DNA of 64,000 nt from Streptomyces sp. CB02414 (GTDB taxonomy: Bacteria; Actinomycetota; Actinomycetes; Streptomycetales; Streptomycetaceae), in NCBI RefSeq assembly GCF_001905385.1, contig NZ_LIPF01000007.1, positions 372,001 through 436,000 on the forward strand. The letters run 5' to 3'. This document shows, in pieces, positions 8,705 through 17,244 of this stretch. The notes under the pieces are model-generated. The model was not told the origin of the DNA and ran no database searches. It saw only the letters and a list, made by a program, of their open reading frames with translations. A program made the translations under genes and the position numbers. Numbering within the stretch: position 1 is the first letter of the stretch; every line of letters begins with the position of its first letter.

Positions 8705-8741
8705 GGCTAATGGCATTAGCCATAAGCTATTGCCATTAGCC
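8705..8741. promoter_or_regulatory. two tandem 17-bp inverted repeats, probable TetR operators
   Basis: GGCTAATG-G-CATTAGCC (8705-8721) is a perfect odd palindrome. A second, imperfect copy (GCTATTG-C-CATTAGC core, 8725-8741) has its centre 20 bp away. Both lie 20-60 bp before the hydrolase start. They are likely sites for the TetR encoded by the second gene of the operon. Confidence 0.65.
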
Positions 8742-8785
8742 TGACCTGTCAATGCCGTCCCTCACCGCCGTGCGGCGACCGCCCA

Positions 8786-9175
8786 CTACCCCTGGTTGGC
8801 GATCTGGATCAGGTTGCCGCAGCCGTCCTCGAAGACGGCCGCGGTGACGGGGCCCATTTCCACCGGCTCCTGGGTGAAGCGGACGCCGTGACCGCGCAGC
8901 CGCTCGTGCTCCGCCTTGACGTCGTCGACGGCGAACTGGGCGAGCGGGATGCCGTCCGCGACGAGGGCGTCGCGATAGGTCCGCGCGGCCGGGTGGCCGA
9001 GGGGCTCCAGGAGGAGCTCCGGGCCTTCGGGGTCCTCGGGCGAGACGACGGTCAGCCACCGGTCCGTCTCCCCCACCGGGACGTCGTGCTTCTTCACGAA
9101 GCCGAGAACCTCGGTGTAGAAGCGCAGGGCCGCCGCCTGGTCGTCGACGAAGACGCTGGTCAGATGGATCTTCAT
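8786..9175 (-). CDS. VOC (glyoxalase/bleomycin resistance) family protein
   Basis: This 129-residue single-module VOC protein has the paired beta-alpha-beta-beta-beta units: IHLTSVFVDDQAAALRFYTE first, then IPLAQFAVDDVKAEHERLRG, and GCGNLIQIANQ at the end. It usually works as a metal-dependent lyase, dioxygenase or drug-binding protein; the exact role is unknown. Its start overlaps the stop of the ArsR gene by ATGA, so the two are coupled. ArsR-VOC pairs of this kind are common in actinomycetes. Confidence 0.88.
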   Translation of the reverse strand: MKIHLTSVFVDDQAAALRFYTEVLGFVKKHDVPVGETDRWLTVVSPEDPEGPELLLEPLGHPAARTYRDALVADGIPLAQFAVDDVKAEHERLRGHGVRFTQEPVEMGPVTAAVFEDGCGNLIQIANQG

Positions 9176-9480
9176 GGGGTGCTCTCTTCCGGTTCGGGTG
9201 TGTCGGGGTCGGACGCGGGCCAGCGCTCGGCTATCTGCCGGAGCGGTGCCACGTTCAGGTCGTGGAACTTGTAGCGCCCCTCCCGCCTGGTCTCGACGAG
9301 CCCGGCGCCTTCCAGCACGGCGAGGTGCTGGGAGACCGCCTGGCGGGAGATGCCGAGGTGATGCCTCATGCTCAGCCGCGAGCAGATCTCGAACAGGGTC
9401 TGCCCGGACTTCTCCGTGAGCTCGTCGAGGATGATGCGGCGCGTGGGGTCGGCCAGCGCTTTGAAGAGGTCGTCGGCCAC
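9172..9480 (-). CDS. ArsR family transcriptional regulator
   Basis: A 102-residue winged-helix regulator that starts MADDLFKALADPTRRIILDE. Its recognition helix is SRQAVSQHLAVLEGAGLV and its wing is EGRYKFHDLN. No ArsR-type Cys metal site (CVC) is present, so it is probably not a metal sensor of the classic type. It is the first gene of an operon with a VOC protein. A perfect inverted repeat just upstream is its likely autoregulatory site. Confidence 0.9.
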   Translation of the reverse strand: MADDLFKALADPTRRIILDELTEKSGQTLFEICSRLSMRHHLGISRQAVSQHLAVLEGAGLVETRREGRYKFHDLNVAPLRQIAERWPASDPDTPEPEESTP

Positions 9481-9488
9481 CGCTCCAG

Positions 9489-9514
9489 GATAGGCAAGCT
9501 CTCACTTGCCTATC
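9489..9514. promoter_or_regulatory. inverted repeat, probable ArsR operator
   Basis: GATAGGCAAG (9489-9498) and CTTGCCTATC (9505-9514) are exact reverse complements with a 6-bp spacer. They lie 9 bp upstream of the arsR start codon. The position fits autoregulation. Confidence 0.65.
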
Positions 9515-9577
9515 AAGTCGGGACGCCCCCCGGGCAACGGCCGTCACACCCTTGACACGTGCACGTCGACCGCTTGT

Positions 9578-9592
9578 ATGGTCTAGTCCAAC
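9578..9592. promoter_or_regulatory. dre-like site (DasR binding) upstream of LPMO
   Basis: ATGGTCTAGTCCAAC closely matches the published DasR operator (ACTGGTCTAGACCACT-type). DasR is the GlcNAc-responsive GntR regulator that controls chitin degradation genes in Streptomyces. A TTGACA at 9552-9557 upstream suggests that the site overlaps the -10 region. The match was made by eye. Confidence 0.65.
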
Positions 9593-9771
9593 AGAACTCG
9601 CCGCTCCGCTTGCGGAGTTGGGCCCCGCGCGGGCTCACCACTTCACGGTGGGCGGCGGGTGCGCGTCACCTTCGCGTCTCTCGACCCCACTCAGAGAGGC
9701 CGCCCCCACGTGCGGTCACCCCACACGCATGACCGTGCGCCCCGGGACGGCCCGAGGTGAAGGAGCTTCAC

Positions 9772-10290
9772 ATGCACGCCAGCAGGAAGACCGCTGCCCT
9801 GATCGGCGCGGCCCTCGCCCCTGTCATCGCCGTCAGCCTCCCCGCCTCGTCGGCGAGCGCGCACGGTTACATCTCCGACCCGCCCAGCCGCCAGGCCCAG
9901 TGCGCGGCGGGCACGGTGTCCTGCGGGGACATCAAGTACGAGCCGCAGAGCGTCGAGGGCCCCAAGGGCCTGACCAGCTGCAGCGGCGGCAACAGCCGCT
10001 TCGCCGAGCTGGACGACGACAGCAGGGGCTGGACCGTCACCCCGGTGCCGAAGAACGCGACGTTCTCGTGGCGGCTCACCGCGCAGCACGCCACCAGCAC
10101 CTGGGAGTACTACGTGGGCGGGCAGCGGATCGCCGTGTTCGACGACGGCGGCGCCAAGCCCGACGCGGTCGTGAACCACCAGGTCGATTTCGGTGGCCTG
10201 TCCGGTCAGCAGAAGGTGCTCGCCGTGTGGAACGTGGCCGACACCGACAACGCCTTCTACGCCTGCATCGACGTCAACGTCGGCGGCTGA
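9772..10290 (+). CDS. secreted lytic polysaccharide monooxygenase, family AA10
   Basis: This copper enzyme oxidatively cleaves crystalline chitin or cellulose outside the cell. A signal peptide of about 30 residues ends in SASA, leaving His31 as the first mature residue. Together with His106 (LTAQHATSTWEYY) it forms the histidine brace. The mature part is about 142 residues, a single AA10 module with no binding domain, typical of small chitin-active members. The ATG at 9772 follows AAGGAG at 6 bp; a GTG at 9757 is less likely. The dre-like site upstream and the small size favour chitin as substrate (inference). A strong terminator follows. Confidence 0.93.
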   Translation: MHASRKTAALIGAALAPVIAVSLPASSASAHGYISDPPSRQAQCAAGTVSCGDIKYEPQSVEGPKGLTSCSGGNSRFAELDDDSRGWTVTPVPKNATFSWRLTAQHATSTWEYYVGGQRIAVFDDGGAKPDAVVNHQVDFGGLSGQQKVLAVWNVADTDNAFYACIDVNVGG

Positions 10291-10317
10291 GCGCGACCGC
10301 GTATAGCCGGTGATGAA

Positions 10318-10356
10318 GGGGGGAAGGCACCCGCCGGGAGCGGGCACCTTCCCCCC
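10318..10356 (+). terminator. terminator after the LPMO gene
   Basis: GGGGGGAAGG (10318-10327) pairs with CCTTCCCCCC (10347-10356). The inner CCCG/CGGG pairs extend the stem. It lies 28 bp after the stop codon. Confidence 0.75.
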
Positions 10357-10430
10357 TCGTCGGGGACACACACGTGCGTAATAGGCTACGAATCGTCGGC
10401 CCGTCCGAGCGCCGAGGCGAGGAGTTGGCT

Positions 10431-11630
10431 ATGGGCGCACAGGACGCGCGGGACACGGGAGAGCGGCTGCGGACCATCGGCGACGAACTGTCGGACCGCT
10501 TCTACGAGCGGGCCGACGTCGTGCGGACACTGGTGGTGACGCTGCTCGCCGGACAGCACTCGCTGGTGCTCGGACCGCCCGGTACGGCCAAGTCGGAACT
10601 GGCCCGGGAACTGACGGGCCGGATCGACGGTGCCTCCTACTGGGAGATCCTGCTGTCGAAGTTCACCGCGCCGACGAGGATGTTCGGTCCCATCGACGTC
10701 GCCGCGCTGGCCCGGGGCGAGTACCGCCAGGTCTACGACGGCCGCGCCACGACCGCGCACATCGCGTTCATCGACGAGATCTTCAAGTGCTCCACGGCGG
10801 CGCTCAACGAGACGCTCGGCTTCCTCAACGAGCGGATCTACCACCCCGAGAACGGCGGCGAACCGATCCGCTGTCCCCTGATCGGGGCGATCACGGCGAG
10901 CAACGAGCTGCCCACCGGAGAGGACTCGGCCGCGATCTACGACCGGCTGCTCGTGCGCCTCGAGGTCGGCTACCTGACGGACCCCTCCAACTTCGCCGCG
11001 CTGGTCCGCTCCGCCGTCGGCGGCACCGAGGCACCGCCGAGGACCACGATCGAGCTGGCCTCGCTGCAGTACGCCGTGGCCGAGGCCGTCCCGGCCGTCG
11101 AGGTCCCCGACGCCGTCGTCGACGCCGTGTGCACGCTGCGGGCCGCGCTGCGCCGCAAGGAACTCGTCGCCTCGGACCGGCGCTGGCGGCAGGCCGTCCG
11201 CCTGCTCCAGGCCTCCGCCTACCTCGACGGCCGCCCCGCGGTCACCGACACCGACCTGTCGGTGCTGACGCACGTGCTGTGGGACTCCCCCGCCCAGCGT
11301 CCGGCCGTCGAGCGGGAGGTACTGCACCTGGTCAACCCCGACGCCAAGGAGGCCCTCGACCTGGCGGACACCGTCGAGGAACTGGAGGCCCAGCTCGACG
11401 CCATGGCCGGCCAGTCCCGCGAGGCGCTGAGCGAGTGGGTCATCAAGAAGGCCCACCACCAGCTCGCCACGACGGGGAAGCGGCTGGAGAAGCTGCGCGC
11501 GGAGGCGGCGAGCGCGGGACGCAGCACCGCCGCCATCGACCGGGTCGCCCGTCGCCAACGCGCGGTACGCGCCCGTGTCCTGACCGAGGCCCTCGGTGTG
11601 GACGCGAGCACGGTGCGGGCCCAGCTCTGA
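10431..11630 (+). CDS. MoxR/RavA-type AAA+ ATPase
   Basis: A 399-residue AAA+ ATPase of the MoxR group. Walker A is GPPGTAKS (residues 48-55) and Walker B is HIAFIDEIFK (about 110-119). A sensor-1 region with ITASNELP and a C-terminal helical lid follow. Its architecture resembles E. coli RavA, without a long C-terminal extension. MoxR ATPases act as chaperones with a VWA partner, and the next gene, 20 bp downstream, encodes exactly that. I chose the ATG at 10431 with GGAG six bases upstream. Confidence 0.92.
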   Translation: MGAQDARDTGERLRTIGDELSDRFYERADVVRTLVVTLLAGQHSLVLGPPGTAKSELARELTGRIDGASYWEILLSKFTAPTRMFGPIDVAALARGEYRQVYDGRATTAHIAFIDEIFKCSTAALNETLGFLNERIYHPENGGEPIRCPLIGAITASNELPTGEDSAAIYDRLLVRLEVGYLTDPSNFAALVRSAVGGTEAPPRTTIELASLQYAVAEAVPAVEVPDAVVDAVCTLRAALRRKELVASDRRWRQAVRLLQASAYLDGRPAVTDTDLSVLTHVLWDSPAQRPAVEREVLHLVNPDAKEALDLADTVEELEAQLDAMAGQSREALSEWVIKKAHHQLATTGKRLEKLRAEAASAGRSTAAIDRVARRQRAVRARVLTEALGVDASTVRAQL

Positions 11631-11650
11631 GCACCAGGGCGGTCGGGGAC

Positions 11651-13252
11651 ATGGACGAGGGATCGCAGGCGCGCGGCGAGCCGGCGAGCCGGGCCGGGAA
11701 GTGGCTGAGCCTTTCGAGCGCCACGGCCGAGCGGCACACCGCCGCCGTGGTCGCGGACCGGTTCGACCTCATGATCTGGCGCGACATGCACGGGCAGTCG
11801 GCCGGACTGCACGACCTGGCCCGGGAACTGGACGACCGCCACGCCCACGCCGCCGACCTGCTGGCCGACACGTTCCTGGCCGCCTACAAGGCACGGCCGC
11901 GGTTGCGCCGGCCCGCGGAGATGGACCCCGCCCGGCTGGTCAACCACCAGATCATCACGTCTCTGACGGACTCCCCGGAGTTCGCCGCGCTGCACCGGGA
12001 GACGGCCGGTGACGCGTACGCCGCCGCCATGGCCGTACTCGCCCAGGCCGGCGCGCTGCGCCGGATGCTGGAGCACTCCGGGCGCGCCCAGGAACAGGCC
12101 GAGCGGGCGAAGCGAAGCCTGCTGGACGCCGAGGAGGCGGCCGCCGCCGTGGCCGACGCCCTCCGGCAGGCCGCCCACGGGATACAGCAGGACGACGCCG
12201 ACGCCGTGGGACGGGCGGCCGAGGCGGCCGAGAACGCCGAGGACGCCGCGCGCGAGGCCGCCGCCGGCGCCGCGCAGGCACTCGGGGTGGCCGTCCCCGG
12301 GATCCGGGCCGCCGCGCGCGGCGCCGTGGCCCGGGCCGCCGAGGCCACGCGGAACGAGACGGCGCTGATGCGGGCGTGGGGCGTCGGCCCCGGAGAACTG
12401 GAGCGGATGCCCTTCGAGCAGCGGGCCCGGCTCGCCGAGCGGCTGCGGACCGGCCGGCTGGCCCGGTGGGCCGAGCTGATCGGACGTTTCCGGCAGATGG
12501 CCGGCGGTGAGCGAGCCCGCAGGGTGGAGAACGCCACCGGGGAACTGATCGGCGTCACACTCGGCGACGACCTCTCCCGCGTCCTCCCCTCCGAGCTGGC
12601 GGCCCTCGGACTGCCCGAACTGCGGGCGGTGTTCGCCGCCCGCTACGCCGCCGGTGAGCTGATGCTCTACGACAGCCAGGGCGAACAGGCCACCGGACGG
12701 GGCGCGATCATCGCCTGCGTGGACACCTCGCACTCCATGTACGAGGCGGGGCCCGGCGGCATCACCCGGGAGGCATGGGCCAAGGCGTGCGCCCTGGCGC
12801 TGCTGGACCAGGCCCGCGACGCCGGGCGCGACTTCGTCGGCATCCTGTTCGCCGCCGCCGACAAGCTCCAGGTCTTCCGCTTCCCGGCCGGCCGGCCCGC
12901 CCCCGTCACCGAGGTGCTCGACTTCGCGGAGTCCTTCCTCGGCGGCGGCACCAGCTACCAGCGGCCGCTCACGGCGGCCGCCGGACTGCTGGAGGAGGAG
13001 TTCGACGACACGGCCCGCGCCCGCGGCGACATCGTGATGCTGACCGACGACGACTGCGGCGTCACCGAGGAATGGATGCGCGACTGGAACGCCGCCAAGC
13101 ACCGCCTCGGTTTCCGTGTCTTCGGCATCGCCGTCGGCACCCCGCGCGTCGCCGAGGCCGACTCGGTCCTCGACGCCCTGTGCGACAACCTCCGCGCCGT
13201 CGAGGACCTCACCGACGTCCACGCCGCCGCGGACCTCTTCCGCGTCATCTGA
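11651..13252 (+). CDS. VWA domain protein, MoxR partner (ViaA-like)
   Basis: This protein has 533 residues. The N-terminal half is helical, with an Ala/Glu-rich coiled coil at about residues 140-235. The C-terminal VWA domain (about 350-530) has a MIDAS site, DTSHSM at 358-363, and a second acidic loop, LTDDDCG. The order MoxR-VWA matches RavA-ViaA of E. coli, which form a chaperone complex. The targets here are unknown. The ribosome site before ATG 11651 is weak, so translation may be coupled to the ATPase gene. Confidence 0.88.
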   Translation: MDEGSQARGEPASRAGKWLSLSSATAERHTAAVVADRFDLMIWRDMHGQSAGLHDLARELDDRHAHAADLLADTFLAAYKARPRLRRPAEMDPARLVNHQIITSLTDSPEFAALHRETAGDAYAAAMAVLAQAGALRRMLEHSGRAQEQAERAKRSLLDAEEAAAAVADALRQAAHGIQQDDADAVGRAAEAAENAEDAAREAAAGAAQALGVAVPGIRAAARGAVARAAEATRNETALMRAWGVGPGELERMPFEQRARLAERLRTGRLARWAELIGRFRQMAGGERARRVENATGELIGVTLGDDLSRVLPSELAALGLPELRAVFAARYAAGELMLYDSQGEQATGRGAIIACVDTSHSMYEAGPGGITREAWAKACALALLDQARDAGRDFVGILFAAADKLQVFRFPAGRPAPVTEVLDFAESFLGGGTSYQRPLTAAAGLLEEEFDDTARARGDIVMLTDDDCGVTEEWMRDWNAAKHRLGFRVFGIAVGTPRVAEADSVLDALCDNLRAVEDLTDVHAAADLFRVI

Positions 13253-13322
13253 CCGGACGCGGTGGAGGTTTCCCGCGCCCTGCCGGGGTACCCCGCCGAA
13301 CCTGGGAGGAGAGAGGAGAGCC

Positions 13323-14627
13323 GTGTCTGACGACAAGGTCAAGAACGTCTTCGTGGTCGGCCTCGACGAGGCCAACCTTCCGGTGCTCAAGGCCGTGCCG
13401 GGCGCCGATTCGCTTCGATTCCACGGCCTGTTGACGGTCGAGGAGCTGCAGGACGGCGAGGTGCACCTGCCGACGGTGCTGGAGAAGGCACAGTCGGTGC
13501 TGGACGCGTTCGACGGGAGCATCGACGCAATCGTCGGCTACTGGGACTTCCCGGTCAGCACCCTCGTCCCGATCCTCGGCGAGAGGTACGGCACCCGGAC
13601 CACCAGTCTCGAGTCGGTGGTCAAGTGCGAGCACAAGTACTGGGGCCGGCTCGAACAGCGGAAGGTGACGGACCGGCATCCGCGCTTCGGCCGCGTCGAT
13701 CTGACGGCGGACCCGCCGCGTCCGCCGGACGGCGTGCGGTTCCCGATGTGGCTCAAGCCCGCGTTGTCCTATTCCTCCGAACTCGCCTTCGGGGTCGGGG
13801 ACGAGGAGGAGTTCCGCAAGGCCGTCGCGGAGATCCGCGACGGCATCTCCCGTGTGGGCCGCCCCTTCGAGCACATCCTCGGCCGGGTGGACCTGCCGCC
13901 GGAGATGGACGGTGTCGGTGGCCGGGTGTGTCTCGCCGAGGAGGCGCTGTCGGGCGTGCAGGTCGCGGTGGAGGGCTACGTGCACGACGGCGAGGTGATC
14001 GTCTACGGCACGCTCGACTCCATCGACTATCCGGACTCACCGTGCTTCCTGCGCCACCAGTACCCCTCCATGCTGCCCCCGGACGTCGTCGCCCGGCTGC
14101 GTGACGTCACCGAGCGGGTGATGCGCCGGATCGGCTTCGACGACGCGACGTTCAGCGTGGAGTACTTCTACGACCCGGGCAGCCAGGACATCAGCCTGCT
14201 GGAGATCAACCCGCGCCACTCCCAGTCCCACGCCGAGCTGTTCCGGTACGTGGACGGCGTCCCCAACCACCACGCGATGCTCGCCCTCGCCCTCGGGGAC
14301 GACCCGCGCATGCCGCACCGCGAGGGCCCGTACGCGATGGCGGCGAAGTGGTACTACCGGTGGTTCACGGACGGTGTGGTGCGGCACGTGCCCTCCGCCG
14401 AGGACGTCGCCCGCGTCGAACGCGAGATACCGGGCGTGCGGATCGAGGTCCTGCCCGAGCCGGGCCGGCGGCTCTCCGACCTCTCCCAGCAGGACAGTTA
14501 CAGCTACGAACTCGCGCACATCTTCACCGGCGGCGACGACGAGGACGACCTGCGCAGGAAGTACGACCAGTGCGTCGCTGCCCTGGGCCTCACCTTCGAC
14601 GGGCCGCCGGAAGGAGCGCGGGGTTAA
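13323..14627 (+). CDS. ATP-grasp domain enzyme
   Basis: This protein of about 434 residues has an ATP-grasp fold. The N-terminal domain carries NVFVVGLDEANLPVL, a central ATP-binding part has MWLKPALSYSSELAF, and the metal-binding core has YFYDPGSQDISLLEINPR. The E and N of LLEINPR are the usual Mg ligands. The family joins a carboxylate to an amine or thiol through an acyl phosphate. It resembles peptide-forming or biotin-carboxylase-like ligases, but the substrates are unknown. The GTG start has AGGAGAG upstream. It is followed after 12 bp by a serine hydrolase gene, so the pair is an operon. Confidence 0.85.
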   Translation: MSDDKVKNVFVVGLDEANLPVLKAVPGADSLRFHGLLTVEELQDGEVHLPTVLEKAQSVLDAFDGSIDAIVGYWDFPVSTLVPILGERYGTRTTSLESVVKCEHKYWGRLEQRKVTDRHPRFGRVDLTADPPRPPDGVRFPMWLKPALSYSSELAFGVGDEEEFRKAVAEIRDGISRVGRPFEHILGRVDLPPEMDGVGGRVCLAEEALSGVQVAVEGYVHDGEVIVYGTLDSIDYPDSPCFLRHQYPSMLPPDVVARLRDVTERVMRRIGFDDATFSVEYFYDPGSQDISLLEINPRHSQSHAELFRYVDGVPNHHAMLALALGDDPRMPHREGPYAMAAKWYYRWFTDGVVRHVPSAEDVARVEREIPGVRIEVLPEPGRRLSDLSQQDSYSYELAHIFTGGDDEDDLRRKYDQCVAALGLTFDGPPEGARG

Positions 14628-14639
14628 GGAGCGCCGACC

Positions 14640-16685
14640 ATGCGTCATGTGACCCACCTGCCGTACACGACCAAGGAAGAGGAACACGTCGTCATCCCCA
14701 TGTCGGACGGCGTCCGTCTGTCGGCGCGGATCTGGCGGCCCACGTCGTCGGACCACGAGCCCGTGCCGGCGGTGCTGGAGTACATCCCGTACCGCAAGCG
14801 GGACCTCACCGCCGAACGCGACTCCATGCACCACCCCTACATCGCCGGGCACGGCTACGCCTGTGTCCGCGTCGACCTGCGGGGCACCGGCGAGTCGGAG
14901 GGCGTGCTGCGCGACGAGTACCTGGAGATCGAGCAGCGCGACGCCGAGGAGGTCCTGGCCTGGCTCGCCGACCAGCCCTGGTGCGACGGCGGCACGGGAA
15001 TGATGGGTCTGTCGTGGGGGGCGTTCGCGGCACTCCAGGTGGCGGCCCGGCGGCCACCGAGCCTGAAGGCCGTCGTCATCGCGTCCTTCACCGACGACCG
15101 GCACGCCGACGACATGCACTACATGGGCGGCGCCATGCTGTCGGACAACCTGGCCGAGGCGGGCACCATGTTCGCCTACGCCACCTGTCCCCCCGACCCG
15201 GCCGTGGCCGGCGACAGCTGGCGCGACATGTGGCACGAGCGCCTTGAGCACGCGCGCCCCTGGGTCGTGGAGTGGCTGCGCCACCAGCGCCTCGACGACT
15301 ACTGGCGGCACGCCTCGGTCGCCGGGAACTACGCGGACGTGCGCTGTCCGGTGCTCGCCTCCAGCGGCTGGGCGGACGGCTACTCCAACGCCGTGACCCG
15401 GCTGCTCGCCCACCTGGACGTGCCCCGCAAGGGGCTCATCGGCCCCTGGTCGCACAAGTTCCCCCACCTCGGCGAGCCGGGGCCCGCCATCGGCTATCTC
15501 CAGGAGGTCGTGCGCTGGTGGGACCACTGGCTCAAGGGCGTCGACAACGGGGTGATGGACGGCCCGATGCTCCAGACGTGGATGCAGGACAGCGTCCCGC
15601 CGTCCACCTCGTACGAGGAGCGGCCGGGCCGCTGGGTGGCGGAGCCCGAGTGGCCGTCCCCGCATGTCCGTCCGGTCACGCACCCGCTCACCGGGCGGCG
15701 GATCGGGCCCGCCCTCGAAGCGGACGCCGAGGCGGGTCCCGGGGACGAAGGGGAGATCCTGACCGTGCGGTCCCCGTTGTCCGTCGGTCAGTTCGCGGGC
15801 AAGTGGGCCTCCTACAACGCGCCGCCCGACCTGCCGTACGACCAGCGCGAGGAGGACGGCGGTTCCCTCGTCTTCGAGACCGAGCCGCTGACCGAGCGGG
15901 TGGAGATCCTCGGTTCGCCGACCGTCGACCTCGATCTGACGGCCGACCAGCCCGTCGCCATGGTGGCCGCGCGCCTGTCGGACGTCCACCCGGACGGAGC
16001 CGCCACCCGGGTCACCTACGGCCTGCTCAACCTCACCCGCCTGAACAGCGCCGAAGAGCCCGAGCCGCTGGTGCCCGGCCGCCGCTACCGGGCCAGGGTC
16101 CACCTCAACGGGGTGGCGCAGAGTTTCCCGCCCGGTCACCGCGTCCGGCTCTCACTGTCCACCTCCTACTGGCCGCTCGCCTGGCCGCCGCCGAAGCCGG
16201 CGATGCTCGGCCTCCGCGAGGGCTCCAGCACGCTCACCCTCCCGGTCCGTCCCCCGGAGAAGGCCGACGACAGCCCGGCGGTGCCGTTCGGCGAGCCCGA
16301 GGGCACCCCGCCCATCGCCACCACGACGCTCACGCCCCCGGAGGAACGGTGGGACGTGAAGCGGGACCTGGTCGGCTACCACGCCGAGCTGGAGACGGTG
16401 AAGGACCGGGGCACGGTCCGCTTCGAGGAGATCGGCCTCGACGTCGGCCGCCGCGCGCACGAACGCTACGCGTCCGTCGCCGACGACTTCACGTCCGTGA
16501 GCGGTGAGTCCACGTGGACGATGGACTTCAGGCGCGCCGACTGGGACGTGCGTGTGGTCACGCACACCCGGCTCACCTGCGACGAGAGCCGGTTCTTCGT
16601 CGACGCCACGCTGGACGGCTACGAGGGCGGCCGCCGGGTGTTCTCGCGCACCTGGAACGAGACGGTGCCGCGCGACCTGCTGTAG
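14640..16685 (+). CDS. CocE/NonD family hydrolase (X-Pro dipeptidyl-peptidase S15 type)
   Basis: A 681-residue serine hydrolase with the two parts of the S15/CocE family. The N-terminal alpha/beta-hydrolase domain has nucleophile Ser125 in MMGLSWGAF and catalytic candidates in GLIGPWSHK. A C-terminal jelly-roll domain starts at about residue 320. Known members are X-Pro dipeptidyl peptidases, cocaine esterase and acylases. There is no signal peptide, so it is cytosolic. It follows an ATP-grasp gene in an operon, so it may hydrolyse or edit what that enzyme makes, or act on related peptides. That link is inference. Confidence 0.88.
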   Translation: MRHVTHLPYTTKEEEHVVIPMSDGVRLSARIWRPTSSDHEPVPAVLEYIPYRKRDLTAERDSMHHPYIAGHGYACVRVDLRGTGESEGVLRDEYLEIEQRDAEEVLAWLADQPWCDGGTGMMGLSWGAFAALQVAARRPPSLKAVVIASFTDDRHADDMHYMGGAMLSDNLAEAGTMFAYATCPPDPAVAGDSWRDMWHERLEHARPWVVEWLRHQRLDDYWRHASVAGNYADVRCPVLASSGWADGYSNAVTRLLAHLDVPRKGLIGPWSHKFPHLGEPGPAIGYLQEVVRWWDHWLKGVDNGVMDGPMLQTWMQDSVPPSTSYEERPGRWVAEPEWPSPHVRPVTHPLTGRRIGPALEADAEAGPGDEGEILTVRSPLSVGQFAGKWASYNAPPDLPYDQREEDGGSLVFETEPLTERVEILGSPTVDLDLTADQPVAMVAARLSDVHPDGAATRVTYGLLNLTRLNSAEEPEPLVPGRRYRARVHLNGVAQSFPPGHRVRLSLSTSYWPLAWPPPKPAMLGLREGSSTLTLPVRPPEKADDSPAVPFGEPEGTPPIATTTLTPPEERWDVKRDLVGYHAELETVKDRGTVRFEEIGLDVGRRAHERYASVADDFTSVSGESTWTMDFRRADWDVRVVTHTRLTCDESRFFVDATLDGYEGGRRVFSRTWNETVPRDLL

Positions 16686-16727
16686 GGCCGGTGGCCCCGG
16701 ACGGTCGCGACGGTGTGCAATGGCCGG

Positions 16728-17234
16728 GTGAACTCTCGTACTCCCGGCGCCGAGCGTCCCGAACGCGCCCGCCCCGCCTCCCACAGTCTCACCGGTGTCG
16801 GCATCGCCGTCCTCGATCCCGCCGGCCGGGTCCTGCTCGGCCTCGGCCACGACGGCCGCTGGGAACTCCCGGGCGGCAAGGTCGACACCGGTGAGGACTT
16901 CGAGACGGCCGCCGCCCGGGAACTGGCGGAGGAGACCGGGCTCGTGACGGACCCGGCGGACGTACGGGTCGTCGCGGTTCTCGTCGACGGTCTGGCCGGG
17001 CTGACCCGCGTGACGGCGGCGGCCGTCACCGAGGGTGCGGCGGGGACGCCCCGGGTCACCGAGCCGGACAACATCGTGCGCTGGGAGTGGTTCGCCCGCC
17101 CGGCGGTGCCCTCCGCGCTGTTCGCGCCGTCCGCCTGTGTGCTGGACTGCCTGTGGCCCGAGGCGACGCCACGAGGGCCCGTCGGAGTACGGCACTACGG
17201 ATTGCTCGGCGGCGCGGACACCCGGACCGGCTGA
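16728..17234 (+). CDS. NUDIX hydrolase
   Basis: About 168 residues with the NUDIX box at residues 50-72 (GGKVDTGEDFE, then RELAEETGLV), matching GX5EX7REUXEEXGU. The enzyme hydrolyses nucleoside diphosphates linked to another moiety. The substrate could be a damaged nucleotide such as 8-oxo-dGTP, but it cannot be assigned. The start is uncertain between GTG 16713 and GTG 16728; neither has a strong ribosome site. It converges with a HIT gene. Confidence 0.85.
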   Translation: MNSRTPGAERPERARPASHSLTGVGIAVLDPAGRVLLGLGHDGRWELPGGKVDTGEDFETAAARELAEETGLVTDPADVRVVAVLVDGLAGLTRVTAAAVTEGAAGTPRVTEPDNIVRWEWFARPAVPSALFAPSACVLDCLWPEATPRGPVGVRHYGLLGGADTRTG

Positions 17235-17244
17235 ACCGGGCCGC

